5,262 nt of DNA from Christensenella sp. UBA1750 (GTDB lineage: Bacteria; Bacillota; Clostridia; Christensenellales; UBA1750). Location: positions 8,940-14,201 of the forward strand of contig DCHO01000015.1 in NCBI GenBank assembly GCA_002315655.1. Direction: 5' to 3'. The first letter of the stretch is position 1; each line of letters opens with the position of its first letter. The translations under genes were made by a program, and so were the position numbers. Below, piece by piece: positions 1 through 5,262 of the stretch. The notes under the pieces were generated by a model, which worked only from the letters and a program-made list of their open reading frames with translations, had not been told where the DNA came from and ran no database searches.

Positions 1-22
1 TACATACAGGGGGTGCCTTTGG
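1..22 (-). other. Possible 5' arm of a terminator after dusB, cut by the window edge
   Basis: Downstream of the dusB stop the sense strand reads AAAGGCACCCCC followed by TGTATGTA. An A-led, C-rich stretch like this is a common left arm of a clostridial terminator, which would need GGGGGTGCC and a T-run beyond the window. Only one arm is visible, so this is a suggestion. Confidence 0.25.
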
Positions 23-982
23 CTATTCTTCCATCGTTTTCAGATATTCTTCCGCTATTTCCCGCATTTCCGCAAGGCTTCCCGCCGTGTTGAATTTGAC
101 CCGTGCCTGTGCGCTGCCGTGCAGCCCGTGCAGATACCACGCAAAGTGCTTGCGCATCTCCTTGATGCCGATGTTGTCGCCCTTGTGCTCCACAAGCCTG
201 TTCGCGTGCTCCATCGCCATCTCAATGCGCTCTCTTGCCGTGGTCACGATCTCCGGCAGGCCTTCCTTTGCCCGCTTCCAGTTGGCAAACAGCCACGGGT
301 TGCCCATTGCCCCGCGCCCGACCATCACGGCATGACAGCCCGTTTCTTCAAGCATCCGCTTTCCGTCGGAAACGCTTGTCACATCCCCGTTTCCGATCAC
401 CGGAATATGCAAAAGCGAAGTCAGCTCCCCGATAGCCTCCCAGTCCGCCTTCCCGGAATACATTTTGTTCCGCGTCCGCCCATGCAGCGTCACCGCAGAT
501 ACGCCGTTGTCCTCCAGCATCCGCCCGAAATCCTTATAGACGATGTGTTCCTCGTCCCAGCCCATGCGCATTTTCACGGTCACGGGCAGAGCGGAATTTT
601 TCACCACGGCGGCAATGACCTTCTCCGCCTTGTGTATATCTTTGAGCATCGCGCTGCCGTCCCCGCCGGAGACGATCTTCGGCGCAGGGCAGCCCATATT
701 CACATCCAGCGCAAAAAAGCGGCTTTCCGAAAGCCGCTTTGCCGCTTCGCCCATAAAAGCCGCATCCGAGCCGAAGATCTGCAGGGCGCAGTGCTCCTTC
801 TCCCCGGTCTGCCGCAGCATCATCACGTTCTCCCGCTCCTTTGGCGTGAGCAGAAAGCCCTTTGCGGACACCATCTCCGTCACCGTTGCGTCCGCCCCGA
901 ATTGGGTGCAAATGCCCCGGTAAACGTAGTCCGTGACCCCCGCCATGGGGGCTAAGATGAGACTCCCTTTCTCGATCAGCAT
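23..982 (-). CDS. dusB: tRNA-dihydrouridine synthase, DusB/NifR3 type
   Basis: This cytoplasmic flavoenzyme reduces specific uridines in the tRNA D-loop to dihydrouridine, using FMN and NAD(P)H. The 319-residue protein is full length for the family. Motifs seen in order are the FMN-barrel start LAPMAGVTD (10-18), NMGCPAPK (95-102) with the expected catalytic Cys98, KMRMGW (137-142), HGRTR (167-171), the phosphate-binding VIGNGD (195-200) and GRGAMGNPW (222-230). The C-terminal helical domain that contacts tRNA follows. The DusB assignment rests on overall resemblance to the NifR3/YhdG subfamily; exact U position specificity cannot be read from the sequence. The ATG immediately follows the TAA of the upstream membrane-protein gene, and its ribosome binding site lies in that gene's last codons, so the two are almost certainly co-transcribed and probably translationally coupled. 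A strong hairpin with a U-tract lies inside the coding region at 713-740. The stop is TAG at 23-25. Confidence 0.95.
   Translation of the reverse strand: MLIEKGSLILAPMAGVTDYVYRGICTQFGADATVTEMVSAKGFLLTPKERENVMMLRQTGEKEHCALQIFGSDAAFMGEAAKRLSESRFFALDVNMGCPAPKIVSGGDGSAMLKDIHKAEKVIAAVVKNSALPVTVKMRMGWDEEHIVYKDFGRMLEDNGVSAVTLHGRTRNKMYSGKADWEAIGELTSLLHIPVIGNGDVTSVSDGKRMLEETGCHAVMVGRGAMGNPWLFANWKRAKEGLPEIVTTARERIEMAMEHANRLVEHKGDNIGIKEMRKHFAWYLHGLHGSAQARVKFNTAGSLAEMREIAEEYLKTMEE
713..740 (-). other. Terminator-like hairpin inside dusB
   Basis: Arms 716-726 and 730-740 are perfect 11-base complements around a 3-base loop. In the sense direction the core stem GCGGCTTT/AAAGCCGC is followed by six T residues (713-718), and A residues precede it. 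This is the layout of a rho-independent terminator, in the orientation that would act on dusB's own transcript. It lies over dusB codons about 81-90, which read normally in the protein. A second copy of AAGCGGC lies just upstream (741-747) and could pair with the same 3' arm as an alternative fold. Function is not established; dense translation could prevent it from forming. Confidence 0.6.
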
Positions 983-992
983 TTATTCCTCC
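983..992 (-). promoter_or_regulatory. dusB ribosome binding site inside the upstream gene's 3' end
   Basis: In the sense direction the sequence is GGAGGAATAAATG. GGAGG (988-992) lies 5 nt before the dusB ATG (980-982). The TAA (983-985) of the preceding gene directly precedes that ATG with no intervening base. A ribosome finishing the upstream gene therefore stops on the dusB start, which fits translational coupling (inference). The site also supports the chosen dusB start. Confidence 0.85.
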
Positions 993-1534
993 GCAGGGGG
1001 TTCCGTCTCCGTCACTTCCGTGATGATCCAGTTGCCGTCTGTCTTTTCCAGTTTCATTTCGTAGGATTTCGTTTCCCACTCCGGCGGCCTGATCTTGTTG
1101 GGATTGGCCAGCTGCTCCGGGGTCTGCAGCGAGATGGGCAGTTCGCCGTCAATGGTCGCCGAGCAGGTCACGGTCGCCGTGGCCTCCTCCTTCCAGGGGC
1201 GCGTGTAGAGCGAATGCACCTCCACCTGCGCGTCGTAGGAATTGATGGTGTAATCGTAATAGGTCGTATCGTATTGCAGGGGATCGACCAATATATAGTC
1301 CTCCGTGAAGAACTTCGTCAGCTCCTCGGAATTTTTCTCCTGCAATGCTACGCCGACCCGCATTTTCAGCCCGTCCGTGACTAAAATATTGATGACGGCA
1401 TAATCCATCGCAAAGGTGAACGCCGTGGTGCACAGTGTCGAAACCACCACCACAATGAGCACCCATTTTAAGATGCACAGCACAAACCTGAGCACACATT
1501 CCAAGACCTTGCTTGTCTTTCCCGTGTTTTCCAC
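983..1534 (-). CDS. Membrane-anchored protein of unknown function
   Basis: I do not recognise this 183-residue protein as a named family. A short N-terminal cytoplasmic stretch with scattered Lys/Arg (K6, K9, R16, K23) leads into one long hydrophobic segment at about residues 17-43. About 140 residues follow, predicted to lie outside the membrane as in a signal-anchor protein. The outer part is polar, with many Tyr and Thr, and contains a phrase resembling the last strand of NTF2-like or DUF4878-like domains (DGNWIITEV, near 167-175). The NTF2-like fold is inference from weak resemblance. The tail is acidic (ETEPPAEE). I chose the GTG at 1532-1534 because AGAGGA lies 9 nt upstream and a promoter lies just before it; longer in-frame ATG starts would run through that promoter. 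It abuts dusB and is probably co-expressed with it. Confidence 0.75.
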   Translation of the reverse strand: MENTGKTSKVLECVLRFVLCILKWVLIVVVVSTLCTTAFTFAMDYAVINILVTDGLKMRVGVALQEKNSEELTKFFTEDYILVDPLQYDTTYYDYTINSYDAQVEVHSLYTRPWKEEATATVTCSATIDGELPISLQTPEQLANPNKIRPPEWETKSYEMKLEKTDGNWIITEVTETEPPAEE

Positions 1535-1543
1535 AATCTCACA

Positions 1544-1549
1544 TCCTCT
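1544..1549 (-). promoter_or_regulatory. Ribosome binding site deciding a GTG start
   Basis: AGAGGA in the sense direction, 9 nt before the GTG at 1532-1534. An ATG overlapping this site is followed at once by TGA and cannot be used. The in-frame ATG at 1604-1606 lies upstream of the promoter, so a transcript from that promoter could not use it. This site therefore sets the start of the membrane-protein gene. Confidence 0.75.
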
Positions 1550-1557
1550 TTGTACCC

Positions 1558-1586
1558 ATTTTACACCAAAGTGCCCCGCTTGTAAA
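1558..1586 (-). promoter_or_regulatory. Sigma-A-like promoter for the membrane protein-dusB pair
   Basis: In the sense direction a -35 element TTTACA (1581-1586; 5 of 6 match to TTGACA) is followed by a 17-nt spacer and a -10 element TAAAAT (1558-1563; 5 of 6 match to TATAAT). The likely start of transcription is the A near 1551, giving a very short leader of about 17 nt that contains the AGAGGA ribosome binding site. The promoter lies in the 84-bp gap after tepA, the only intergenic space in the window with a convincing promoter. It would let the last two genes be expressed independently of the pnp-mlpA-tepA series. Confidence 0.75.
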
Positions 1587-1618
1587 TCACTCCCGGCACA
1601 TCTCAAACGCGGAATTCC

Positions 1619-2254
1619 TCATTCCTGTTTCAATTCCTGCGAAATCATGGTTTTCAGCGCTGACAGTGCCTTCTTCAAGCCGCCCAATGCGTCGATCAGC
1701 CCGCACTCCACCGCCATTTTGCCGTCCAAAATCGTGCCCACATCGTTGGCCATGTCCTCCCGCGCGTTGAGCAGTTCGTAAAACCGTTCCTCGCAAAGTC
1801 CAGAGTGCTCCCCCACGAACCGCGCCACGCGGCTCTGCATTTCTTTGAGGAAATTCACCGACTGCGGCGCGTTGATGACCATCCCGCCCACGCGAACCGG
1901 GTGCAGCGTCATGGTCGCCGAGGGCACAATGAAGGACTTTTTCGTGCACACCGCCAGCGGTACGCCGATGGAGTGTCCCCCGCCGATGACCAGCGACACC
2001 GATGGCTTTTCCATGGAGGCCACCATTTCGGCAATCGCCAGCCCCGCTTCCACATCGCCGCCCACCGTGTTGAGCAGCAGCAAAAAGCCCTTCACCACAT
2101 CGCTTTGCTCCATCTCCATGAGGAACGGCAGAATGTGTTCGTATTTTGTGGTCTTGCTGCCGTCCTGCAGCGCATTGTGCCCTTCAATCTGTCCGATGAT
2201 GGGCAGGCACACGATTTCCGTCATTTTCAGCAGCCCGGTTTCCTGATTTTCCAT
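1619..2254 (-). CDS. tepA: ClpP-fold serine peptidase, TepA family
   Basis: This is a ClpP/crotonase-fold serine peptidase of 211 residues, close to the usual length of Bacillus TepA (YmfB), which was described as a translocation-enhancing protein. There is no signal peptide, so it should be cytosolic. Visible family features are the NTVGGDVEAG stretch (62-71), equivalent to the NSPGG strand of ClpP; GGGHSIG (91-97) with the expected nucleophile Ser95; TMTLHPVR (114-121) with the expected His118; and Asp171 in NDVGTIL as the likely third triad member. The sequence around ATMTLHPVRVGG is TepA-like rather than like housekeeping ClpP. The ATG at 2252-2254 has GGAGG 9 nt upstream. Context supports the call, since tepA lies downstream of pnp and mlpA in Bacillus as well. 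The true substrate and any ATPase partner cannot be inferred here. Confidence 0.9.
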   Translation of the reverse strand: MENQETGLLKMTEIVCLPIIGQIEGHNALQDGSKTTKYEHILPFLMEMEQSDVVKGFLLLLNTVGGDVEAGLAIAEMVASMEKPSVSLVIGGGHSIGVPLAVCTKKSFIVPSATMTLHPVRVGGMVINAPQSVNFLKEMQSRVARFVGEHSGLCEERFYELLNAREDMANDVGTILDGKMAVECGLIDALGGLKKALSALKTMISQELKQE

Positions 2255-2292
2255 AAAAAAACACCTCCGGGGCTTATTCTTCCCCGAAGGTG
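2255..2292 (-). terminator. Intrinsic terminator overlapping the tepA ribosome binding site
   Basis: Arms 2282-2292 (5' in sense) and 2262-2272 (3' in sense) form an 11-bp stem with one G-U wobble around a 9-nt loop. Seven T residues (2255-2261) follow directly and end at the tepA ATG. This is a textbook intrinsic terminator. It begins only 6 nt after the mlpA stop codon and fills most of the 44-bp gap. It is expected to end or reduce transcription of the kinase-mlpA unit and so lower tepA expression. Confidence 0.88.
2264..2268 (-). promoter_or_regulatory. tepA Shine-Dalgarno site, buried in the terminator stem
   Basis: GGAGG in the sense direction, 9 nt upstream of the tepA ATG and separated from it mostly by the U-tract. 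All five bases are in the 3' arm of the terminator stem and pair with the 5' arm, so the folded RNA would hide the site from the ribosome. Confidence 0.85.
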
Positions 2293-2298
2293 CTTGCC

Positions 2299-3558
2299 TT
2301 ATTGCATTTTGAACGCGGAAAAGTCGATGTTTTCGCCCTCCGGCCCCACCACGGCAAAACAGGGCGGCGCGGTGAAAATGCGACGGGCTGCGGCGTTGAC
2401 TTCCTCCACCGTCACCTTATCCAGCTTTTCCATGATCTCCTCCATGCCGCGAGTCACGTTGTAGAGCAGCAGCACATTTCCGTTGCCGCGCATCCGCCCG
2501 GCGGAATTTTCCTGCCCCATGACCACGGAAATTTTCGTGGATTCCCGCGCCTTGTCCACCTCGTCCTGCTCAACGCCTGTTTCCAGCAGCTTTTTCACTT
2601 CCTCCGCCATGAGGTCGGCGACCTTCTGCGCGGTTTCGGGCGAGGTTCCGGCGCAAAGCTCCATGTTCCCGATCCCGGAATAAATGTTCAGATAGCTGTA
2701 AACGTTGTACGCCATCCCGTGCTTTTCGCGGATGCTCTGGAACAGCCGGGACGACATCGCCCCGCCGAACAGCGTGGATAAAATGAGCTGCGGGTAGGAT
2801 TCCGGCGCATCCCCGGGATAGCCCGGATAGCCCACGCAGATCTGCACCTGCTCGGTGTCCTTCTCCTTGAAAATGGAAGCGGAAATTTCTTCGCAGGGCT
2901 CCATTTTCGGCGCGGCGTGTTCCCGGGACTCCCATGCCCCGAAGTATTTTTCCAGCAAGGAAAGCACATGATCCCAATCATATTTCCCCGCCACGGAAAC
3001 CACGGCGTTCTGGGGAATGTAGTGCTTTTCCATAAAAGCAAACAGCTTGTCCCGTGTGGCGTTTTGGATGTTTTCCTCCGACCCCAAGATGCGCTGTCCC
3101 AGCGGATGCCCCGCGTACTGCGCATCAAAGAGCAGTTCGTGCACCAAGTCCTCCGGCGTATCCTCGCACATGGCAATCTCTTCCAGCACAACGCCCTTTT
3201 CCCGTTCCAGCTCGTCCTCCAGGAACACCGGGTGCAGCACAAGATCGGACAGCAGCTTGATGCCCCGCTCCAGATGCTCGTCCATCACCTTGGTGTAAAA
3301 GCAGGTGCTCTCCTTTGCGGTAAAGGCGTTGGTCGCGCCGCCTAATCTGTCCATTTCGTCCGCAAGCTGTGCGGTAGATAATTCCTTTGTGCCCTTGAAG
3401 ACCATGTGCTCGATGAAATGCGAGTACCCGTTTTCCGCCGGGCTTTCATTCACCGCGCCCACGCGCACCATCACGCCCACGGACACCGTGCGGATGCCTT
3501 CCATCTGTTCTCCGACCACGCGCAGTCCGTTTTTCAGCGTTGTCAAATCGTATGCCAT
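2299..3558 (-). CDS. mlpA: M16 family zinc metallopeptidase (MlpA/YmxG type)
   Basis: This is a pitrilysin/processing-peptidase-like enzyme of 419 residues, the normal length for single-chain bacterial M16B peptidases, which work as dimers on small peptides or leader sequences. The inverted zinc motif HFIEH is at 47-51, and the third ligand is expected at Glu127 in VLEEI, 76 residues after His51 as the family requires. GGATNAFTAKE (73-83) and the second-domain stretch SSRLFQSIREKHGMAYNVYS are also typical. No signal peptide is seen, so it is probably cytosolic. I chose the ATG at 3556-3558 because AGGAG lies 8 nt upstream and the family alignment begins at once with the LKNGLRV strand; an in-frame ATG 15 codons earlier has no such site. 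The 61-bp gap after the kinase gene has no terminator or convincing promoter, so the two are probably co-transcribed. The symbol rests on similarity plus the pnp neighbourhood. Confidence 0.92.
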   Translation of the reverse strand: MAYDLTTLKNGLRVVGEQMEGIRTVSVGVMVRVGAVNESPAENGYSHFIEHMVFKGTKELSTAQLADEMDRLGGATNAFTAKESTCFYTKVMDEHLERGIKLLSDLVLHPVFLEDELEREKGVVLEEIAMCEDTPEDLVHELLFDAQYAGHPLGQRILGSEENIQNATRDKLFAFMEKHYIPQNAVVSVAGKYDWDHVLSLLEKYFGAWESREHAAPKMEPCEEISASIFKEKDTEQVQICVGYPGYPGDAPESYPQLILSTLFGGAMSSRLFQSIREKHGMAYNVYSYLNIYSGIGNMELCAGTSPETAQKVADLMAEEVKKLLETGVEQDEVDKARESTKISVVMGQENSAGRMRGNGNVLLLYNVTRGMEEIMEKLDKVTVEEVNAAARRIFTAPPCFAVVGPEGENIDFSAFKMQ

Positions 3559-3619
3559 TGCATTTTCTCCTGTGCATTCTTCCCCGTATCCGCGCCGCAG
3601 CACGCTCCCTGAAAATCCG

Positions 3620-4234
3620 TCAGGTCAGTACTCCTGCCTCTTTCAGTTTACGCCTGACAAATGCGTCCACTTTTTCCGCGGTTTCCTCAGAAGTCAGATT
3701 CGTGTTGTCAATGATCTCGATGCCGTGCTCTTTTCCGTTCTCGATGAGCCAGTTGTTGAACGCCAGTGACGCCCTTGTGTGCTCCTCGGAAAAGCCCCGG
3801 AGCTTCGCATGGCGCAGATATTCCTCCGAATCGTTCGTCACCGCCACAAAGTACATTCCCGAAAAGTATTTCGCCCTTTTCCGGGTCATCACCTGCTCCG
3901 GGGTCACGCAGCCGCACAAAACCACCGGTTTGCCGTACTGCGTGATGTTCGCCGCCAGCCGCAGCCATGTCTCCCGATAGTCCGCATACCCGTCCTCCGG
4001 CGTGTTGAAGCAGTCCCGCCAGAGAATGTCACATTCCACGGTCACATAGTCCTTCTGCTTCTGAAACAGCACCTGTGCCGCAGAGGATTTCCCCGCACCG
4101 CTGGCGCCTGTCAGAAAGAAGATCGGCAGCTTCCGAAAGGGTCTTCTGCCACCGCAGCCCGGGCAGACAAGCTCATCTTCCGTCAAGAACATTTCGTCAC
4201 TGTATTTCCCGCAGAAAGGGCAGATTTCAAACAT
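3620..4234 (-). CDS. P-loop kinase-like protein with N-terminal zinc ribbon
   Basis: This 204-residue cytosolic protein has two parts. The first about 33 residues form a zinc ribbon, with CPFC at 5-8 and CPGC at 24-27. An AAA/nucleoside-kinase-like domain follows. It has Walker A GASGAGKSS (43-51), the short acidic motif VECDILW with Asp69, a hydrophobic strand PVVLCG (103-108) in the Walker B position, and a basic stretch LRHAKLRGF (140-148) that may be the lid. The protein resembles entries annotated broadly as nucleoside kinase or AAA family ATPase. The substrate is unknown, and a small-molecule phosphotransferase is the best guess. I chose the ATG at 4232-4234 because GAGGA lies 6 nt upstream and the next residues lead straight into the zinc ribbon. 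The in-frame ATG at 4285 lies inside the hairpin after pnp, has no ribosome binding site, and would add 17 unlikely residues. It probably shares a transcript with mlpA. Confidence 0.8.
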   Translation of the reverse strand: MFEICPFCGKYSDEMFLTEDELVCPGCGGRRPFRKLPIFFLTGASGAGKSSAAQVLFQKQKDYVTVECDILWRDCFNTPEDGYADYRETWLRLAANITQYGKPVVLCGCVTPEQVMTRKRAKYFSGMYFVAVTNDSEEYLRHAKLRGFSEEHTRASLAFNNWLIENGKEHGIEIIDNTNLTSEETAEKVDAFVRRKLKEAGVLT

Positions 4235-4256
4235 TTTTCTTCCTCGTTCTTTATGG

Positions 4257-4291
4257 AAAAAGGGGCGATGGACATTTTCATCCATCGTCCC
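4257..4291 (-). terminator. Hairpin and U-tract after pnp
   Basis: In the sense direction GGG-A-CGATGGA (4281-4291) pairs with TCCATCG-CCC (4263-4272) through 7 bp, one bulged A and 3 more bp, around an 8-nt loop. A C and five T residues follow (4257-4261). It begins 17 nt after the pnp stop codon. The bulge and the short U-tract suggest a moderate or leaky terminator, or a 3'-end stabiliser. No promoter is evident between it and the kinase gene, so read-through from pnp is the likely source of kinase-mlpA transcripts. Confidence 0.7.
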
Positions 4292-4308
4292 GAAAAAACT
4301 ATTCTTCC

Positions 4309-5262
4309 TTATTCTTCGCTCTTAGGAGCTTCTTCCACCACGGGAGCGGACTCGGTTCCTTCTGCGGAGGCGTTGTCTCCGGCAGGGGCTTCGGGCTTAC
4401 GCTCGGGGCGGCGGTTTCCGTTGGAACGAAAGGGATATTTGGGATCGAGTTTTTCATTCCGATCTCGACGGGGCTGACGGGGGCGTTCTTCCACTACGAT
4501 GTCGGTTCTGACCAAATCCACACGACCCTGCTGGTCGATCTTGGAAACCTTGACGGGGATCTCATCACCGATCTTGACCACATCCTCGACCTTCTCCACG
4601 CGCTCGTTGGCGAGCTTGGAGATGTGCAGCATACCGTCCTTGCCGGGCAGCAGCTCTAAGAATGCGCCGATGGGGATGATGCGGACGACCTTGCCCACGA
4701 ACTCATCACCGACGTTCAGGCCGCCGGCAATGCCTTCGATGATCTTGCGCGCCTTGGCGGCGGCTTCGGAGTCGGGCGTGGAGATATAAACATTGCCGTC
4801 GTCCTCGATGTCGATCTTGACGCCGGTGTCGGCGATGATCTTGTTGATGACCTTTCCGCCGGAGCCGATGACCTCACGGATCTTCTCGGGGTCGATGGTG
4901 AAGTTGATGATCTTGGGAGCCCACTTGGAAAGCTCGGGCTTGGGCTCGGAGATGGTCTCCATCATCTTACCCATGATGAACATACGGCCTTCGTAAGCCT
5001 GTGCCAGTGCCTGACGCAGGATAGGCTCGTCAATGCCCTTGATCTTAATATCCATCTGGATGGCGGTGATGCCGTCCTTGGTACCGGCGACCTTGAAGTC
5101 CATGTCGCCCAGGAAGTCTTCCAGACCCTGAATGTCGGTCAGCACGGCGACCTTGCCGGTCTCGGCATCCTTAATGAGACCCATGGCGCAGCCCGCCACG
5201 GGCTTTTTCAGCGGCACGCCCGCATCCATCAGCGCCATGGTGGAGCCGCAGATGGAAGCCTG
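4309..5262 (-). CDS. pnp: Polyribonucleotide nucleotidyltransferase (PNPase), C-terminal part
   Basis: The gene runs off the right edge, so only the last 317 residues are seen, from about the middle of the second RNase PH domain; the start is missing. PNPase degrades RNA 3' to 5' with phosphate, releasing nucleoside diphosphates, and works as a trimer. The fragment opens with QASICGSTMALMDAGVP and continues through LGDMDFKVAGT...QMDIKIKGI, whose aspartates bind the catalytic metal in the family. A KH domain (about 117-178, loop IGSGG at 132-136) and an S1 domain (about 182-254) follow. The last about 60 residues form a low-complexity tail, first Arg/Pro-rich (RPRQPRRDR) and then Ala/Glu-rich and acidic. 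In-frame sequence continues without a stop to the window edge, so a start at the first visible Met would be wrong. The stop is TAA at 4309-4311. Lysine codons look mostly AAG, unlike the neighbouring genes, as expected of a well-expressed gene. Confidence 0.97.
   Translation of the reverse strand, partial: QASICGSTMALMDAGVPLKKPVAGCAMGLIKDAETGKVAVLTDIQGLEDFLGDMDFKVAGTKDGITAIQMDIKIKGIDEPILRQALAQAYEGRMFIMGKMMETISEPKPELSKWAPKIINFTIDPEKIREVIGSGGKVINKIIADTGVKIDIEDDGNVYISTPDSEAAAKARKIIEGIAGGLNVGDEFVGKVVRIIPIGAFLELLPGKDGMLHISKLANERVEKVEDVVKIGDEIPVKVSKIDQQGRVDLVRTDIVVEERPRQPRRDRNEKLDPKYPFRSNGNRRPERKPEAPAGDNASAEGTESAPVVEEAPKSEE

Noticed and set aside
119..955. A 278-codon open frame on the plus strand opposite dusB
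   Set aside because: It lies wholly antisense to a gene with all dihydrouridine synthase motifs. Its His/Arg/Pro-rich product has no domain-like pattern, and long antisense frames are expected in GC-rich DNA.
2290..2781. Plus-strand open frame opposite the M16 peptidase, and other plus-strand frames through 4996
   Set aside because: All lie antisense to well-supported genes, lack ribosome binding sites or recognisable domains, and have shadow-like composition.
2815..2840. Short tandem repeat in mlpA encoding GYPGYPGD
   Set aside because: Only two copies of a 9-base unit, in frame, within a segment that looks normal for the family; not a repeat element.
3559..3619. Possible promoter or terminator between the kinase gene and mlpA
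   Set aside because: I found GC-rich sequence and the mlpA ribosome binding site but no T-tract hairpin and no paired -35/-10 elements. A TTGTCA in the kinase tail lacks a suitable -10.
4235..4308. Possible promoter for the kinase gene
   Set aside because: A CATAAA near 4250 could serve as a weak -10 but has no good -35 at the right distance, and the space is occupied by the hairpin.
3779..4659. Overlapping plus-strand frames across the kinase-pnp boundary
   Set aside because: They run through the pnp S1 domain and tail, the hairpin and the kinase gene on the opposite strand, and the translations show no coherent protein.
1..5262. CRISPR array, insertion sequence, phage or defence island
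   Set aside because: No spaced direct repeats, transposase, integrase or toxin-antitoxin signatures were seen. The P-loop kinase somewhat resembles zeta-toxin folds but has a zinc ribbon, no antitoxin neighbour and a housekeeping setting.

Overview
The window is about 5.3 kb of compact, GC-rich bacterial chromosome. All six genes lie on the minus strand, so transcription runs from high to low coordinates. The genes and their order suggest a Gram-positive clostridial relative (Firmicutes/Bacillota), possibly one of the GC-rich Oscillospiraceae-like gut lineages. The supporting points are a pnp-M16 peptidase-TepA series reminiscent of the Bacillus pnpA...mlpA...tepA region, strong GGAGG-type ribosome binding sites, and a sigma-A-like promoter. 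The family assignment is inference; no taxonomic marker is present.

In transcription order the layout is as follows. The 3' half of pnp (polynucleotide phosphorylase) enters from the right edge and ends at 4309. A bulged hairpin with a short U-tract (4257-4291) follows. Next come a small P-loop kinase-like protein with an N-terminal zinc ribbon (3620-4234) and an M16 zinc peptidase of the MlpA/YmxG type (2299-3558). The 44-bp gap after the peptidase is filled by a strong intrinsic terminator whose 3' arm is also the ribosome binding site of tepA (1619-2254, a ClpP-fold serine peptidase). A sigma-A-like promoter (1558-1586) then lies directly before a short membrane-anchored protein of unknown function (983-1534). 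The stop codon of that protein abuts the start codon of dusB (23-982, tRNA dihydrouridine synthase).

Functionally this is a housekeeping neighbourhood: RNA decay and tRNA modification at the two ends, with two peptidases and a predicted kinase between. I found no defence system, mobile element, CRISPR array, tRNA or rRNA. The most interesting content is regulatory: a terminator fused to a ribosome binding site ahead of tepA, a terminator-like hairpin inside dusB, and a hairpin over a false upstream start of the kinase gene. Together these suggest three transcriptional segments: pnp; kinase-mlpA with partial read-through to tepA; and the membrane protein with dusB.
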